A stretch of DNA of 64,000 nucleotides from Helianthus annuus. Lineage: Eukaryota; Streptophyta; Magnoliopsida; Asterales; Asteraceae. The notes beneath the pieces are model-generated. The model was given only the letters and a program-made list of their open reading frames with translations. It ran no database searches and was not told the origin of the DNA. Each line of letters begins with the position of its first letter. Within the stretch, counting starts at the first letter, position 1. Shown here in pieces: positions 23,966 through 35,775 of this stretch. A program made the position numbers and the translations under genes. The stretch covers positions 75,270,464 through 75,334,463 of the forward strand of contig NC_035440.2 in assembly GCF_002127325.2 (NCBI RefSeq), read 5' to 3'.

Positions 23966-25168
23966 TTTCACACCCCCAAAAATCCACACGCGGAGTATCA
24001 CCGCTTGGGAGCGTGACTGACCAGGATCAAGCCACCAATCATATTGAACATGTAATTAATATCAAGTAAAATAAATGTAAACCAATCCTTCAATACGATA
24101 GGTGTTCAAAACATGATTATAGTTTCAAAGTGTAGCGGAAGCATAAGTATGAAAACCCAATGTGTAACATAAGTTCAAATGTTTAAATGTTTTAACATGG
24201 CATCCACGATCCATGCTCCACAACGACCTGCTCCTCCCTGTGCAAGCTCCATGTATCTAACGACCTGCAAGGCATGTAACAGAGGATCAACAACTAGTTG
24301 AGCGAGTTCACAGTTTATAGTTCAGTAATTGTAACAGTGTAATAAGCCTTGTATTCATTCATTAAGTCATGTATCGTAAAAGTTCGTATCGCATCCCTCT
24401 AGGCATGTATACGAAGATTAGGGAAAGTTCTCAAGTATTCTAGACTAGGTATGTTTGTATCGCGGCCACCCGGCACCTGTGCGAAGTTTTAGTGTATAGT
24501 TCGCAGCCTTCCTAGGCATGTGTGCGAAGATTAGTCATATTATCGCAGCCAACCCTGGCATGTGTGCGAAGATCAGTCATATTATCGCAGCCAATCCCGG
24601 CGTGTGTGCGAAGATCAGTTCTATAAGCATCACTAGTCTAGCAGTATCTTAACCAATCAACTTCCTCACCCGAGGATCATATCACCACGTTCCATTATCT
24701 AGAGAAGTACAAATAATAAATCAATCCCATTCCCACCCTGGGAACCCCATGCCTTGGCTGTGTGAACTCACCTTGGTTTGCTCGGTATGCTATGCTCTAG
24801 GGTTTATCAAATGTCTAAGTCCGTTACACACGACCTAGGATATGTTGCACATAAATCCAAGATAAGTGATTACATTCAATTAGGGTTTACGTATCTTAAA
24901 CATCAGTTGTGATCCGTGTAATAGTGATGTACAGAATGATATGACGAGATTGTGCACACGTACAAGATCATGCAATTCCATTCAATAACATACATAACAC
25001 ATGGAATTCAGTCTATGCATCTCAATTGAAAGTCTTGCATCATCAGAAGTCAGGCATCATAAATCATATTGTGACATTATAACTTTCAGTCATACAATCA
25101 GGGTTACATCATGTTTAAATCACAGAGGTTGGACACAATCATCACAAGCAAAAGACAACATGCCAAGG

Positions 25169-28100
25169 TGTCACACCCCTATTTCCACGTGTCACCGGTG
25201 GGCCCGGTGTGGGGTACAGTGACGTAGTTGGCATCGTCATAGACAATCAACACAATATAATAATGCACAGCGGAAGCAGAATAGATACATTTCAACTTTA
25301 AATAAAGTGCAATAATAAATATCACAGTAGTTGAAATGGATCCACAGGCGGATCAAATAAAATAAGATAAAAATAGTTCAACAGATATTTGTCGTCCGAG
25401 CTTGCGAGACTATAGTGGACGCTCTTAGGAAACAGCCAGCCTATTTTCGTGTAGTACCTGCACTTAACCTTTTGGGAAAAATACGTCAGTTTACACTGGT
25501 AAATACAAATCGACTGACTCATTTTGAAAATGATTGAAAATTGATTTAAATGCACAAGGCATAAATATTTTTATTAACTTGGGATAATTATATAATATAA
25601 ACTTGTGAACGAATTACATGCACTTATATCTCTGGTGGCCCGGGATCTGCTGTCCGGGCTAGAGATTAAATGACACACCACATTAAAGAGTTATACACGT
25701 CGGGTGTACGCCTACACCCCGTGCTCTGGTCGTGGCCATCTCGTAAGATAATGCCAAGGATATCCGGGACACGGTCAATAACCCCCCAAAGCCTTTAAGT
25801 AAGACAAAACTGTTTAAACGAAGTCGCACAAGCTATTCAAGACTGTACACCTATAAGGCGCAGGACTTGTGCGCCCGATCAAGCGGTATTTTAAATACCG
25901 TACCCCAAGCCCGTATAGGGAAAATAAGTCAAAATGTATTTACCTGAGCAAGTATAAGTCACAAATGATAAGTGTTGGTAGCTTTTACCGGGCCTCCTAA
26001 TCTGGAACAAAGGTTTATAATTAACCTATTAGATTCCTAACGGCCTTTTATTTAAGCTTAAGCTTTGACCGGTTAGTTTTAGGAATGATACGGTTTACGC
26101 ACGATTAAGCGAAAGACCGGATAGAATGTGATTTAGACCCGACAAGTTTGAATACTTGTATAATATGGGTATACTAAATACATTCTGGATTTTGAAATAA
26201 AAATGATATCGTTTGACCCGTTTCGGTCAATTTACGCAAACTAGTTACGTAAACCGAACCGAACGCGAAAAGGGCGATACGGGTAGACCAATGATTCAAA
26301 TGCAAGTTCCCTGAGATAATATGCTTAAAATATGATATTATATCAGTAAGTTATGTCCTATATTGCCCGGAGTAATTTTAAACTCAATTTATGCCTTAGA
26401 AGGGCATTTTGGTCATTTAAAATATAATAAAAGGGTAAAATTAGAAATCTGGGTCTCGGGTCTGGTTCATACAGTAAATATACTTAATATAACATATTAT
26501 ATCAGTAGGGTATGACTCATATATCAAATTTATCATTTAAAATCAAACTATGCACCGTAGGGGTATTTTAGTAATTTCACAAGGGCTAAAAATGCCAAAA
26601 CTGGAAATCTGAGTTCATATACTTATACTTACTGTTTTTATATGAAAATATGCTAAACACATCAGTAGGTATAGGTCTTATATGTTTAAAACAAGTATAA
26701 CGCTTACTATGCGCTTAAAACGCTAAATATGCGATTTAAGGGCGTTTTCGGGTTTTCAAATTAAATCTGAGATTTTTATATTTCCAGAATACTTAAAATA
26801 ATTTATTCATCATATAAAATCAGTAGAAAAAGGTTTCGGGTCAAAAGGATGTGTAAAACTCATTTTATGGCTAAAACGGTCAAAACCGACATAAGCCGAA
26901 ATGACTAGGTGATCTAGGATCCGTTCAGCCAAAAATTAATTAAAAATCATCAAAATTCCCAGAATATTATAATACATCAGTTGGTAAAAAGTTTCGTATC
27001 AAAACGTGGCCAGAAACGGGTTCTACGCGAAAAGGACCGTTTATGTAAATTTATAATATAGTTTTACGCTAATGGCCATAACTCACAATCTGGACCACCA
27101 ACTGATCCGAAACTTTCGGTGCAAGTTCATATATTAGAAATAAAGATTTCCATCCTTTCACTTTTCCAAAAATCCCGTTTTAAATCAAAAAGGGCAAAAT
27201 AGTCAACTTTATGCATAAATCGGAAACATGCATTCGAATCGGCTAAGCATAGACTTAATCAAAGAAAATTCCAGAAAGTTTAACTAAAATAAAAATAGTC
27301 AAAAATACCTTCCAATACCGATCTCGAACATGCATGTACGAATCCGAATCGATAGTCTACAAAATAATCGTTTTACAAGACTTTCGGTTCCGATTCGTGG
27401 CTATACTATAGATTGTCGAGTTGATGATGATTAAAACACATTCTTATATGTATTACAAGTTATTTATGATGATCAATCAGATTGCATGTCATCTATATCA
27501 TTATTCATGTCATTTTTCACAAAAATCGCTTCTGTTGACTTTTTAGAAATAGGTTTGACTCGACATTTAGCATGCATATAGTGGGATTCAGATAGTGCCC
27601 TTTAGAGGGTTTGTTTCCCACATAAATACCAATCTATAACAGGTTTCAATTCGAGAAATGACTGAAAGAAATCCGTTTAATCAGAAAGTCAAAGCTTATG
27701 AACACCCAGTTTGACTTTTACTAATAATCAAAGCAAAAACGGATTATAGAACGAATTGAAAGCTTACAAAGGTCCTATAGGTGTTTAATGAACACTAGAA
27801 ATCATCCTTGATATTCAGAAATGCTCCAGAAAGCTTGCCTTGAAAGTTCTTGATAGAGAGTTTCTTGTTTACAACTTCAAGTGCCAAGAACATTGATCAA
27901 ATTCTGATTTAAAGCCACAAATTCGAGGGTACTGTTGTAGTAGCCATGCATGGCATTTGATTGGAGTAATTGGAGGCAGAAACCAGCTGTTAGGCACTTA
28001 AAATCGGACCCAAATCGACCCAAATCGAATTTCTGTTCGCTGGCAGCCCCACGCGGCCCGCTTGGGCTTTACCAGGCGGGTCGCCTGACCCTGGTTCAGC

Positions 28101-28698
28101 CAAAACAAGTTTCAACTTTGACAGCTTTGGCCCCTGAGCTTGTACGCGATGTTTCGGCCACTTTTCTCGACCCGTAAACCCCCAAACTTGGTTTTTAAGA
28201 ACCTTAGGATTTTTACCAACATGGAAATGTCCTCGGAACATTTTGCGCTCAACCGAAAAGCCCTGAAATTCGACGTTGACGCTTTTAGTCCTTCAAGTAC
28301 GGTTTTGGCCATAACTTTCTCATACGTTGACGAAACTTCATGAAATTTTTACCACATATTCTAGTGAGTATATTTTAGCTATACAAAGCTTCGGGTCTGC
28401 CAAAAGTTCACTCAGAGGTATAAATTAAACATGTTGACACTTTTGGCCCCTATAGTTTGCAATACATCACTTTTGTGCAATTTCCGCGTCGTATGATCCA
28501 TGAACCATCCGTTTAAGGTTATAAACATTATGTAGGGTTATCATAGAGTCTATTTATCCATTGTTGACACTTTGGACCCTTACGTTCCATAGTTTTCACT
28601 GTTTGTCACTTTTAGTCCCTCTAAAGTATGTTTTCACATAACGGAACCTTATGACACGTGTCAAGACATTATTGGACGAAATTTTTCGAGGTGTTACA
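25169..28698 (-). repeat. 3' LTR of element D
   Basis: In minus sense it begins TGTAACACCTCG and ends GGGGTGTGACA. It contains diverged ~158-bp tandem repeats (26343 to about 27000). Near its 3' end are two strong dyads: 25628-25666 (ATCTCT and GCCCGG pairing with CCGGGC and AGAGAT) and 25702-25719 (GGGTGTA/TACACCC). Small open frames such as 27950-28177 recur in the other LTR and look non-coding. Confidence 0.95.
26343..27000 (-). repeat. Diverged ~158-bp tandem repeats inside LTR D
   Basis: TCAGTA(G/A) or TCAGTT starts occur at 26343, 26502, 26662, 26820 and 26977, spaced 159, 160, 158 and 157 bp. The intervening sequences share a common order (TATG.., GGGCATTTT or GGGTATTTT, AAATCTGAG) despite heavy divergence, so they are decayed tandem copies. 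The same block is at 36950-37607 in the other LTR. Confidence 0.7.
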
Positions 28699-28736
28699 TC
28701 CTCACCCCCTTAAAAGAAATCTCGACCCCGAGATTT
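28699..28736 (-). promoter_or_regulatory. Polypurine tract and adjoining dyad of element D
   Basis: In minus sense TTTTAAGGGGGTGAGGA abuts the 3' LTR and should prime plus-strand synthesis. Immediately 5' of it is a perfect 8-bp inverted repeat AAATCTCG/CGAGATTT with loop GGGT (28717-28736) that overlaps the gag-pol stop. Element A has the same arrangement with different bases. Confidence 0.8.
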
Positions 28737-31700
28737 ATTCAAACAAATGGGGATATTTTTCTTTCATCGTGGATTCCACTTCCCACGTGTATTCGGGACC
28801 TCTACGGGCATCCCACTTGACCTTAACAATAGGCACGTGCTTCCTTCGAAGCTTCTTTACCTGTCGATCCTCAATCGACAAAGGTTTTTCCACAAATTTT
28901 AGACTTTCGTCTATGTGTATATCTGTATGCGGTATAACCAGTGAATCGTCAGCGAAACACTTCTTCAAATTACAGATATGGAACACATTATGAATGGCGC
29001 TAAGTTCCTCAGGCAAGTTTAACTTATAAGCGACTGCCCCGACACGTTCGATTATCTCGAAAGGTCCTATGTATCTCGGGCTTAGCTTGCCTTTCTTTCC
29101 AAATCTCATCACACCTTTCCAAGGTGATACCTTAAGCAACACTTTATCACCTACATCGAAGTGAAAATCCTTGCGCTTAGGATCCGCATAACTTTTCTGC
29201 CTATCCCTGGCAGCTTTCAAACGATCACGGATCTGAACGATCTTGTCTGTCGTCTCAAAGACGATATCTGGTCCTGACAACTGGACATCTCCAACTTCTG
29301 CCCAACAAATGGGCGATCTACACTTTCTACCGTATAGGGCCTCAAAAGTCGCAGCCTTTATGCTGGAATGGTAGCTATTGTTGTAGGAGAATTCAATCAG
29401 TGGTAAGTTCTTATCCCAACTACCACCTAAGTCAATCGCACATGCACGAAGCATGTCTTCCAAAGTTTGAATAGTACGCTCACTCTGACCATCAGTCTGA
29501 GGATGGTAAGCCGTACTAAAATTCAAACGAGTGCCCAACGACTGTTGGAAACTTTTCCAAAAATGCGACGTATATCTAGTATCCCTATCGGAGATAATAG
29601 ATATAGGTATACCATGTAGCGCTACTATCTTATCGACGTATAATTGAGCTAACATATCTGAGCTATACGTCTCTTTGATGGGTAGAAAATGGGCTGACTT
29701 AGTCAGTCTGTCTACTATGACCCATATGGTATCATTTCCCTTTTTCGTCTTCGGCAACTTGGTGATAAAATCCATTGTCACCATTTCCCATTTCCACTTG
29801 GGAATTTCAGGTTGCTGAAGCAAACCTGACGGCTTCTGATGCTCAGCCTTGACTTGCGCACAAGTCAAACATTTGGCCACATACTCGGCCACGGACTTTT
29901 TCAAACCAATCCACCAGTAGTTTGCTTTCAAATCCTGGTACATTTTATCAGCTCCAGGGTGAACGGAATATTTTGAGCTGTGGGCTTCCTGGAGGATAAC
30001 ATCCCGAAGTCCTCCATATACTGGAACCCATATTCGTCCGTTTAGTCGTAGCATTCCATCTTTGTCGTGGGATAACTGCTCCTCAGTTACTCCCAACTTT
30101 TCTGCAGGATAGTTAGCTTCCAGCACAGCTTCCTTCTGTGCAGCTAACACCCTTTCATTCAAATTATTCCTTATTTCAATGCGCTTGGCATTGATTCTGA
30201 TCGGTTTCACCCTTTCCTTTCTACTTAAGGCGTCGGCAACCACATTTGCCTTGCCTGGATGGTATCGTATCTCGCAATCATAGTCATTGAGAGTTTCCAT
30301 CCATCGCCTTTGACGCATGTTCAACTCCTTCTGATTGAACAAATGCTGAAGACTCTTGTGATCCGAATAAATTATACACTTGGTTCCATACAAGTAGTGT
30401 CTCCATAGCTTCAATGCAAATACAACCGCACCCAATTCCAAATCATGGGTGGTGTAGTTCTTCTCGTGCACTTTGAGCTGTCGAGAAGCGTAGGCAATGA
30501 CTTTGCCTTTCTGCATGAGTACGCAGCCCATGCCAGTATGTGATGCATCACAATACACCACAAATTCATCTATACCATCTGGCAACGTCAATACTGGCGC
30601 ATTGCTCAGCTTCTGCTTCAGAAAGTCAAAGGATTCCTGCTGCTTAGGGCCCCAATCAAACTTAATCTTCTTACGGGTCAACGAAGTTAGGGGCGCAGCA
30701 ATCCTTGAGAAGTTCTCGATGAATCTTCTATAATATCCTGCCAACCCGAGGAAACTGCGAATTTCCGTAGGAGTCTTCGGCTCCTGCCAGTTCATGACTG
30801 CTTCTACTTTAGCGGGATCTACTTGGATACCACGCTCACTTACAACATGTCCAAGGAATTGGACTTCTCGAAGCCAAAATTCACACTTCGTAAATTTGGC
30901 ATAAAGCTTCTCTTGATTCAAAAGTTTGAGAATACAACGAAGGTGTTTCTCATGATCAGCTTGGCTTTTCTAGTAGATAAGAATGTCATCAATAAAGACG
31001 ATAACGAACTTATCTAAATAGGGTTTGCAAACGCGATTCATGAGATCCATGAACGCGGCTGGTGCGTTAGTGAGCCCAAACGGCATCACTAGGAACTCGT
31101 AATGTCCATAACGAGTCCTAAACGCTGTCTTGTGTACGTCTTCCTCCTTGACCTTCAACTGATGATAACCTGACCTCAGGTCAATCTTGGAGAAATAACT
31201 TGCTCCTTGCAACTGATCGAACAGATCGTCGATCCTGGGTAACGGATATCTATTCTTGATAGTGACCTTGTTAAGCTCACGGTAATCGATGCACAGACGC
31301 ATCGATCCATCCTTCTTTTTAACGAACAAGATTGGCGCTCCCCAAGGAGACGAGCTAGGTCTAATAAAACCTTTGGCTAAAAGCTCATCTAACTGCGTCC
31401 TCAACTCCTTCATCTCCGTTGGTGCCAATCTGTACGGTGTTCTTGCTACAGGTGCTGCACCTGGTATGATATCTATCCGAAACTCTACTTGCCTATCCGG
31501 TGGCAAACCAGGTAACTCTTCAGGAAATACTTCAGGATATTCCGAGATAACAGGGATATCCTCAATCTTCGGCTTCGGCTCATCAATGGTAACTTGTGCC
31601 ATATAAATGACACATCCCTTCTGCATGCATCTGGATGCTTTGAGCATGGACACTTGCTCCGGCAATCCATGCTGGGTATCTCCTTGAATAGTAAGTGACT

Positions 31701-33312
31701 CACCAGACGGAGTCTTAACTATTACTTGCTTTCTATTGCACAGAATCTGGGCTTGGTTACTCGACAACCAATCCATGCCTATCACTATGTCGAATCCAGC
31801 TAGCTTAAAGGGAAGCAAGGATAACGGGAAGGAATGATTCCTAATGGATATAACACATCCATCTAGAACAGTCGAGGCGGTTTCTAAGGTTCCATCGGCT
31901 AATTCTACCTCATATTTCACACTTAAGGTTTTAACAGGAAGGTTCAACAATTTACAAAACTTATCATCTACAAACGACTTATCGGCTCCTGAATCAAACA
32001 AGACTCTAGCAAAAACATCATTTACAAGAAACGTACCGGTAATGACGTTATCGTCAAGGACTGCTTCCTTTGCGTCCATTCTGAAGACTCTCGCATTAGT
32101 CTTCTTCCCTTCCTCGGCCTTCTTTGCAAACTTTGGGCAGTTGGGCCGAATATGCCCTTTCTCATTGCAACCAAAACAGGTTGCATCCTTCATTTTCTTG
32201 CAATCCACAGCTTTATGGTCTGTGGACTTGCAGATTCCACATCGTTTCTCTGAAGACTGGGATTTCGTTTCCAAACGACATCTCCCAAAGTGGTGCCTCC
32301 TGCAGATCTTGCATCTGGGTTTCTCACCCGACTGATGATCACTTTTCCTAGACCCCGACCCTTTCCTGTGGTCGTTGTTCCCTCTATGTCGCTTCTCAGA
32401 CCTTCGTGAGGTGTCATCCTCACGTTTCCGTTTGTTCTCCTCAGAGCTCTTCATGGCTCTCAATCTAACCACGTCTTGAGTGAGGGAGAGGGATAGATCA
32501 GCTACGGATCTAAATGTTGTAGGTCTTGAAGCCTTGACACTAGCCTTTATCTCCGGTGCCAGACCCCCAATAAATCGAGCAATTCTTCGCGGCTCCGGGG
32601 TCACCAAGTAAGGCACTAAACGAGACAACGTGTTGAACGTAGTAAGATACGCTTGACAATCGAGGTTCTTCATAACTAAGGATACAAAATCCGATTCAAT
32701 TCGCTCGACCTCGTGCTGCGGACAGAAGTTCTCTTTGATCAGTGCTACAAACTGATCCCAGTTCATGCTATATAGGGCGGCCTTACCGGCAGCTTGAAGT
32801 AGTGACTTCCACCATGCTAACGCGTCTCCCTTGAACGACTGGGATGCGTACTTCACAACATCCCTATCAGCACACCCGCTGATATCCACCACAGTATCCA
32901 TTTCATCAATCCACGTCATACAATCGACGGCTCCCTTTTCCCCAGTGAAATCTCTGGGCTTGCAAGATACAAAATACTTGTACGTACAGGACCTGCTGTA
33001 CGTGTCATGTTTCAGCTTAATCTCCTGCTTTGGGACGCTGCTGTGGTTGGAGGAGTGATTATCATCCTCAACTTTCTTTGGCTCACTCTTTTTAGAGGGT
33101 GGCTTACTATGAGCCCCTGAATGAGTCTTAGACTTGACATGCGTCACTGTGCGGGTTCTACTCTGAGTACCACTAGATTCCTTGAACTGCCGATCCATAG
33201 CCTTGGCGACAGCGTTATCTATCAGTGCTTGCAACTCTGCACCGGTAACGTGAATCTTTGCATTATCTGAGTGTTCCCCAGAATGACTGTTGGTCTCCTC
33301 CGATTTGGCCAT
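28735..33312 (-). pseudogene. gag-pol: Gag-pol of element D with one in-frame TAG in RT
   Basis: A single frame of 1,526 codons starts at ATG 33312. Approximate residues: capsid region 100-285; Lys/Arg-rich linker; Cys/His knuckles about 325-390 ending [14 protein letters not shown]; protease DSGAD about 439; RT to FIDDILIY about 773-780. A TAG at 30970-30972 then interrupts, and the same frame resumes with RNase H (VVYCDAS, about 917), integrase HHCC (about 1107-1147), DDE near 1180, 1240 and 1276, and a chromodomain-like tail (1477-1524, VKVKW...EYTWE). The interrupted position is Ser in element A. No frameshift is present. The mutation is most simply a recent inactivation; programmed readthrough is less likely because the next bases (AAAAGC) do not fit known readthrough contexts. 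Confidence 0.9.
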
Positions 33313-33562
33313 TGTAGCTTTAAGCTACAATAAAGGACAAGGTCTTATTTAGAACCTAACAGTATTATCGTTCTAGACGATTTATTAACCATGGTATCAA
33401 AAACCTTAGCAGTTAATTTAATAAATTTCATTCAGGCTCTTATTAGCAATCAAGGAATGAAAATATATATATTGGCACCATAGGCCTAGTCACATGGACA
33501 ATTACTAAATTATAAATTTAGATTTTTATAGGAATATAAATTGTATAATTAAACAAATAATC
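33313..33562. other. Spacer upstream of gag in element D
   Basis: AT-rich noncoding sequence between the gag start and the 111-bp tandem duplication. I see no ORF or motif of note. Confidence 0.5.
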
Positions 33563-33784
33563 CTTTACTAGGCAGGGAGTTATAAACTACAACTGCCACT
33601 ATATAACATAGTTATAACCCGTAGGTATCAAGTCATAAACAGACTTGTGTACAGATAAAATCTGTAGATATTTCTTTACTAGGCAGGGAGTCATAGACCA
33701 CAACTGCCACTATATGACATAGTCATAACCCGAAGGTATCAAGTCATTAATAGACTTGTATACAGATAAAATCTGTAGATAATT
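33563..33784 (-). repeat. 111-bp tandem duplication upstream of gag in D
   Basis: Two copies begin with CTTTACTAGGCAGGGAG at 33563 and 33674. Each holds a short inverted pair: GTTATA (33579) with TATAAC (33602) in copy 1, and GTCATA (33690) with TATGAC (33713) in copy 2. The substitution in one arm is matched in the other. Confidence 0.8.
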
Positions 33785-34269
33785 TATTAAAAAGGTGGCT
33801 TGTGTGATTCTACAGATCACGCTTAGCCCAGAATGTTAACATGTTCTCAGATGTTAACAGGGAGTTGAATCCTTTCAACCAGGTTTTACCATCATGGCCA
33901 GGCCTGTTAATAAGGCATTCAAGCTAGGTTATACCTCACTAAGATTCTTATAAAATGGCAAATCAAATAAAAATTGATATTTTCCATTATTTTAATATTA
34001 TTCGTGCATATAAATAAAATGAGAAATTTAAATTAACCATTTCAAATTTCAAATAAAATACCAGTACATATTTGCCCTAAACGGGACTTTGAAATAACAT
34101 GGATAACATGAATAACATGCCCGCGCAGGGGCTAAACAAGTAACAACAATAACAAAATAGAATAAAGTAAACCCACGCAGGGGTCAACAGAACAGCATAC
34201 CCACGCAGGGGTAGAATAAGATAGATGTCCACACAGGGACATGAGTACATGAGACAAAAATCGAAGGAT
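33785..34269 (-). other. Spacer between extra ORF and gag in D, with CACGCAGGGG repeats
   Basis: Noncoding sequence. Four short GC-rich repeats of CCACGCAGGGG type (variants CCGCGCAGGGG and CCACACAGGG) lie at about 34120-34240. Otherwise it is AT-rich with no ORF of note. Confidence 0.55.
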
Positions 34270-35568
34270 TCAATGATCCCTCTTGCTCTTACCCTTGAGC
34301 AGGTCAAATACCTTCTTGAACATGCCACTGGTGCGACGGCGATCAGCTCGCATCTCGTGTTGAAACTCACGTCGCATGCTATCAATCCCATGCAGGATTT
34401 CCTGAACCTGCGGCGGCGACATCATAGGCGCCGGTGGCGGTGGCTGGTACTGCTGCGGCTGCGGCGGCTGGTACTGCTGCGGCTGCGGTGGCTGCTGGTA
34501 ACCCGAAGGGTAACCAAAAGTAGACTGCCCAGCAGCCCAAGTGTCTCCCAATGGACCACTAGGAGGGAGTGAGCTGTAGTTCACAGCTTGCCAATAAGGG
34601 TCTCCTGTGTAATCATAACCCTGAGGGAAAACATGCTCGAACGGGTTAAACTGAGCTGCACTAGCATAAGCCGGAATCGGCTCTCCATAATTCTGCGGCG
34701 GCAGAGGCGGGATCGGTACAGAAGTAACCTCCGATACGGGATGCTGAGACTCCCCTGTCTCGGACTCCCCGGGAAGAGACGTGTAGCGGCTGCTACCAAC
34801 GTGTGGAGGGGTGCCTATGCGAATCCCTCCGCGCGTAGACATGCGCGCATTCCTCCTAGGCCTCTGAGGCGGAGGAGGTAAAACTGGTGGCGGCGGTGGT
34901 GACGGAGTGATCACGTCACGCCACAGGGCCTCAGATAGGTCCTGTGGTAGAGGCGGCTGCTGCTGGAGCTGCTGCTGCTGCGAGTGGTGCTGCGAGTGCA
35001 CCGGTGAAACCTGGTGAGACTGGAGCATCGGAGAGTTGTGGCTGGGGGTGAAATACCAATCATGCTGCTTAAATCTCTCCTGAAAGCTGTCCCCACCATT
35101 GTAGGGTGATCCCCTAAATGGCGACCCATCCGATATCTCAATCGGATGGTTAGGCGTACCTGATGGTGGTAGCGAGGGGTCCGTATCCTCGTCGACGTCC
35201 ATCTCGTGACCACCGGAAAAGTGGTCCTCCGGTCCAAGTGGGTTATGACCCACTGGCTCATCCACAAAAGCATCAGGGTTATATAAACCCTGGTAGACTG
35301 GTGCTGGATACTGGTGCGGTGACTGCTGCAAAGGTATGTAGGATCCATGCGAACCATGGGGCCCATTCTCCGAGTGGGGCCCAAACGAGTGGGGTAAAGA
35401 CGGTGAAGTGCTGGCGGATACCGAGTGTCTAGCAGGCTCGGCGAAAGACCTCCAAAGGTCGTTGGCGGCTGTGTTGTGCGTGGCGGATGGTGCTCGCCTA
35501 TGTGAGGGCCCTGCCTCATGGTCGTGAGACGTAGCAAATCCTCCTCGACCTCTCATCCGTGGCGGCAT
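34270..35568 (-). CDS. Extra ORF upstream of gag in element D, function unknown
   Basis: An unbroken 432-residue frame, in the same sense as gag-pol, lies between the primer-binding site and gag. I chose ATG 35568 (MPPRMRGRGG); an ATG 17 codons upstream is possible but less likely, and a TTTTGACAG acceptor-like sequence lies just before the chosen start. The protein is low-complexity: His/Ser/Pro-rich N terminus, an acidic patch (EMDVDEDTDPS), a Gln run, a Pro run, an Arg-rich segment (QRPRRNARMSTRGG), repeated PPQPQQYQ, and a charged C terminus (MRREFQHEMRADRRR...LLKGKSKRD) that could form a helix. I recognise no domain. Extra ORFs are well known in Tat/Athila gypsy elements, less so in Tekay-type ones. 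Its intact state in a young element argues for function. Confidence 0.75.
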   Translation of the reverse strand: MPPRMRGRGGFATSHDHEAGPSHRRAPSATHNTAANDLWRSFAEPARHSVSASTSPSLPHSFGPHSENGPHGSHGSYIPLQQSPHQYPAPVYQGLYNPDAFVDEPVGHNPLGPEDHFSGGHEMDVDEDTDPSLPPSGTPNHPIEISDGSPFRGSPYNGGDSFQERFKQHDWYFTPSHNSPMLQSHQVSPVHSQHHSQQQQLQQQPPLPQDLSEALWRDVITPSPPPPPVLPPPPQRPRRNARMSTRGGIRIGTPPHVGSSRYTSLPGESETGESQHPVSEVTSVPIPPLPPQNYGEPIPAYASAAQFNPFEHVFPQGYDYTGDPYWQAVNYSSLPPSGPLGDTWAAGQSTFGYPSGYQQPPQPQQYQPPQPQQYQPPPPAPMMSPPQVQEILHGIDSMRREFQHEMRADRRRTSGMFKKVFDLLKGKSKRDH

Positions 35569-35759
35569 AGTGATCCTGTCAAAAGTCAAACAAGTTGCAC
35601 AACAAAATATATAAGACAATGCAAATTAATAAAAATAAATAAATTAAACGAAAAGTTGAACATTTCCTAAGTTCTTTGTCTAGACTCGAAAATCGAGGAA
35701 TGTGCAATTGTGTAACTGAGATTAAACACATTAGGATAGTGTTTAATTCACTCAGCGTT

Positions 35760-35772
35760 GGCTCTGATACCA
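35760..35772 (-). other. Primer-binding site of element D (tRNA-iMet)
   Basis: In minus sense TGGTATCAGAGCC lies three bases after the end of the 5' LTR. It fixes the orientation of D. Confidence 0.95.
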
Positions 35773-35775
35773 ACC

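Noticed and set aside
27950..28343. Several overlapping frames in LTR D (repeated at 38557-38950)
   Set aside because: Overlapping on both strands with no family signature; they are within the LTR and repeated only because the LTR is.
30970..30972. Programmed stop readthrough in D RT
   Set aside because: A stop inside RT rather than at a gag-pol border, followed by AAAAGC, does not fit known readthrough contexts. A point mutation is simpler.
34911..35537. 208-codon frame overlapping the extra ORF of D
   Set aside because: A shadow in another frame of a GC-rich low-complexity ORF; it lacks a good start and reads as Arg/Thr-rich noise.
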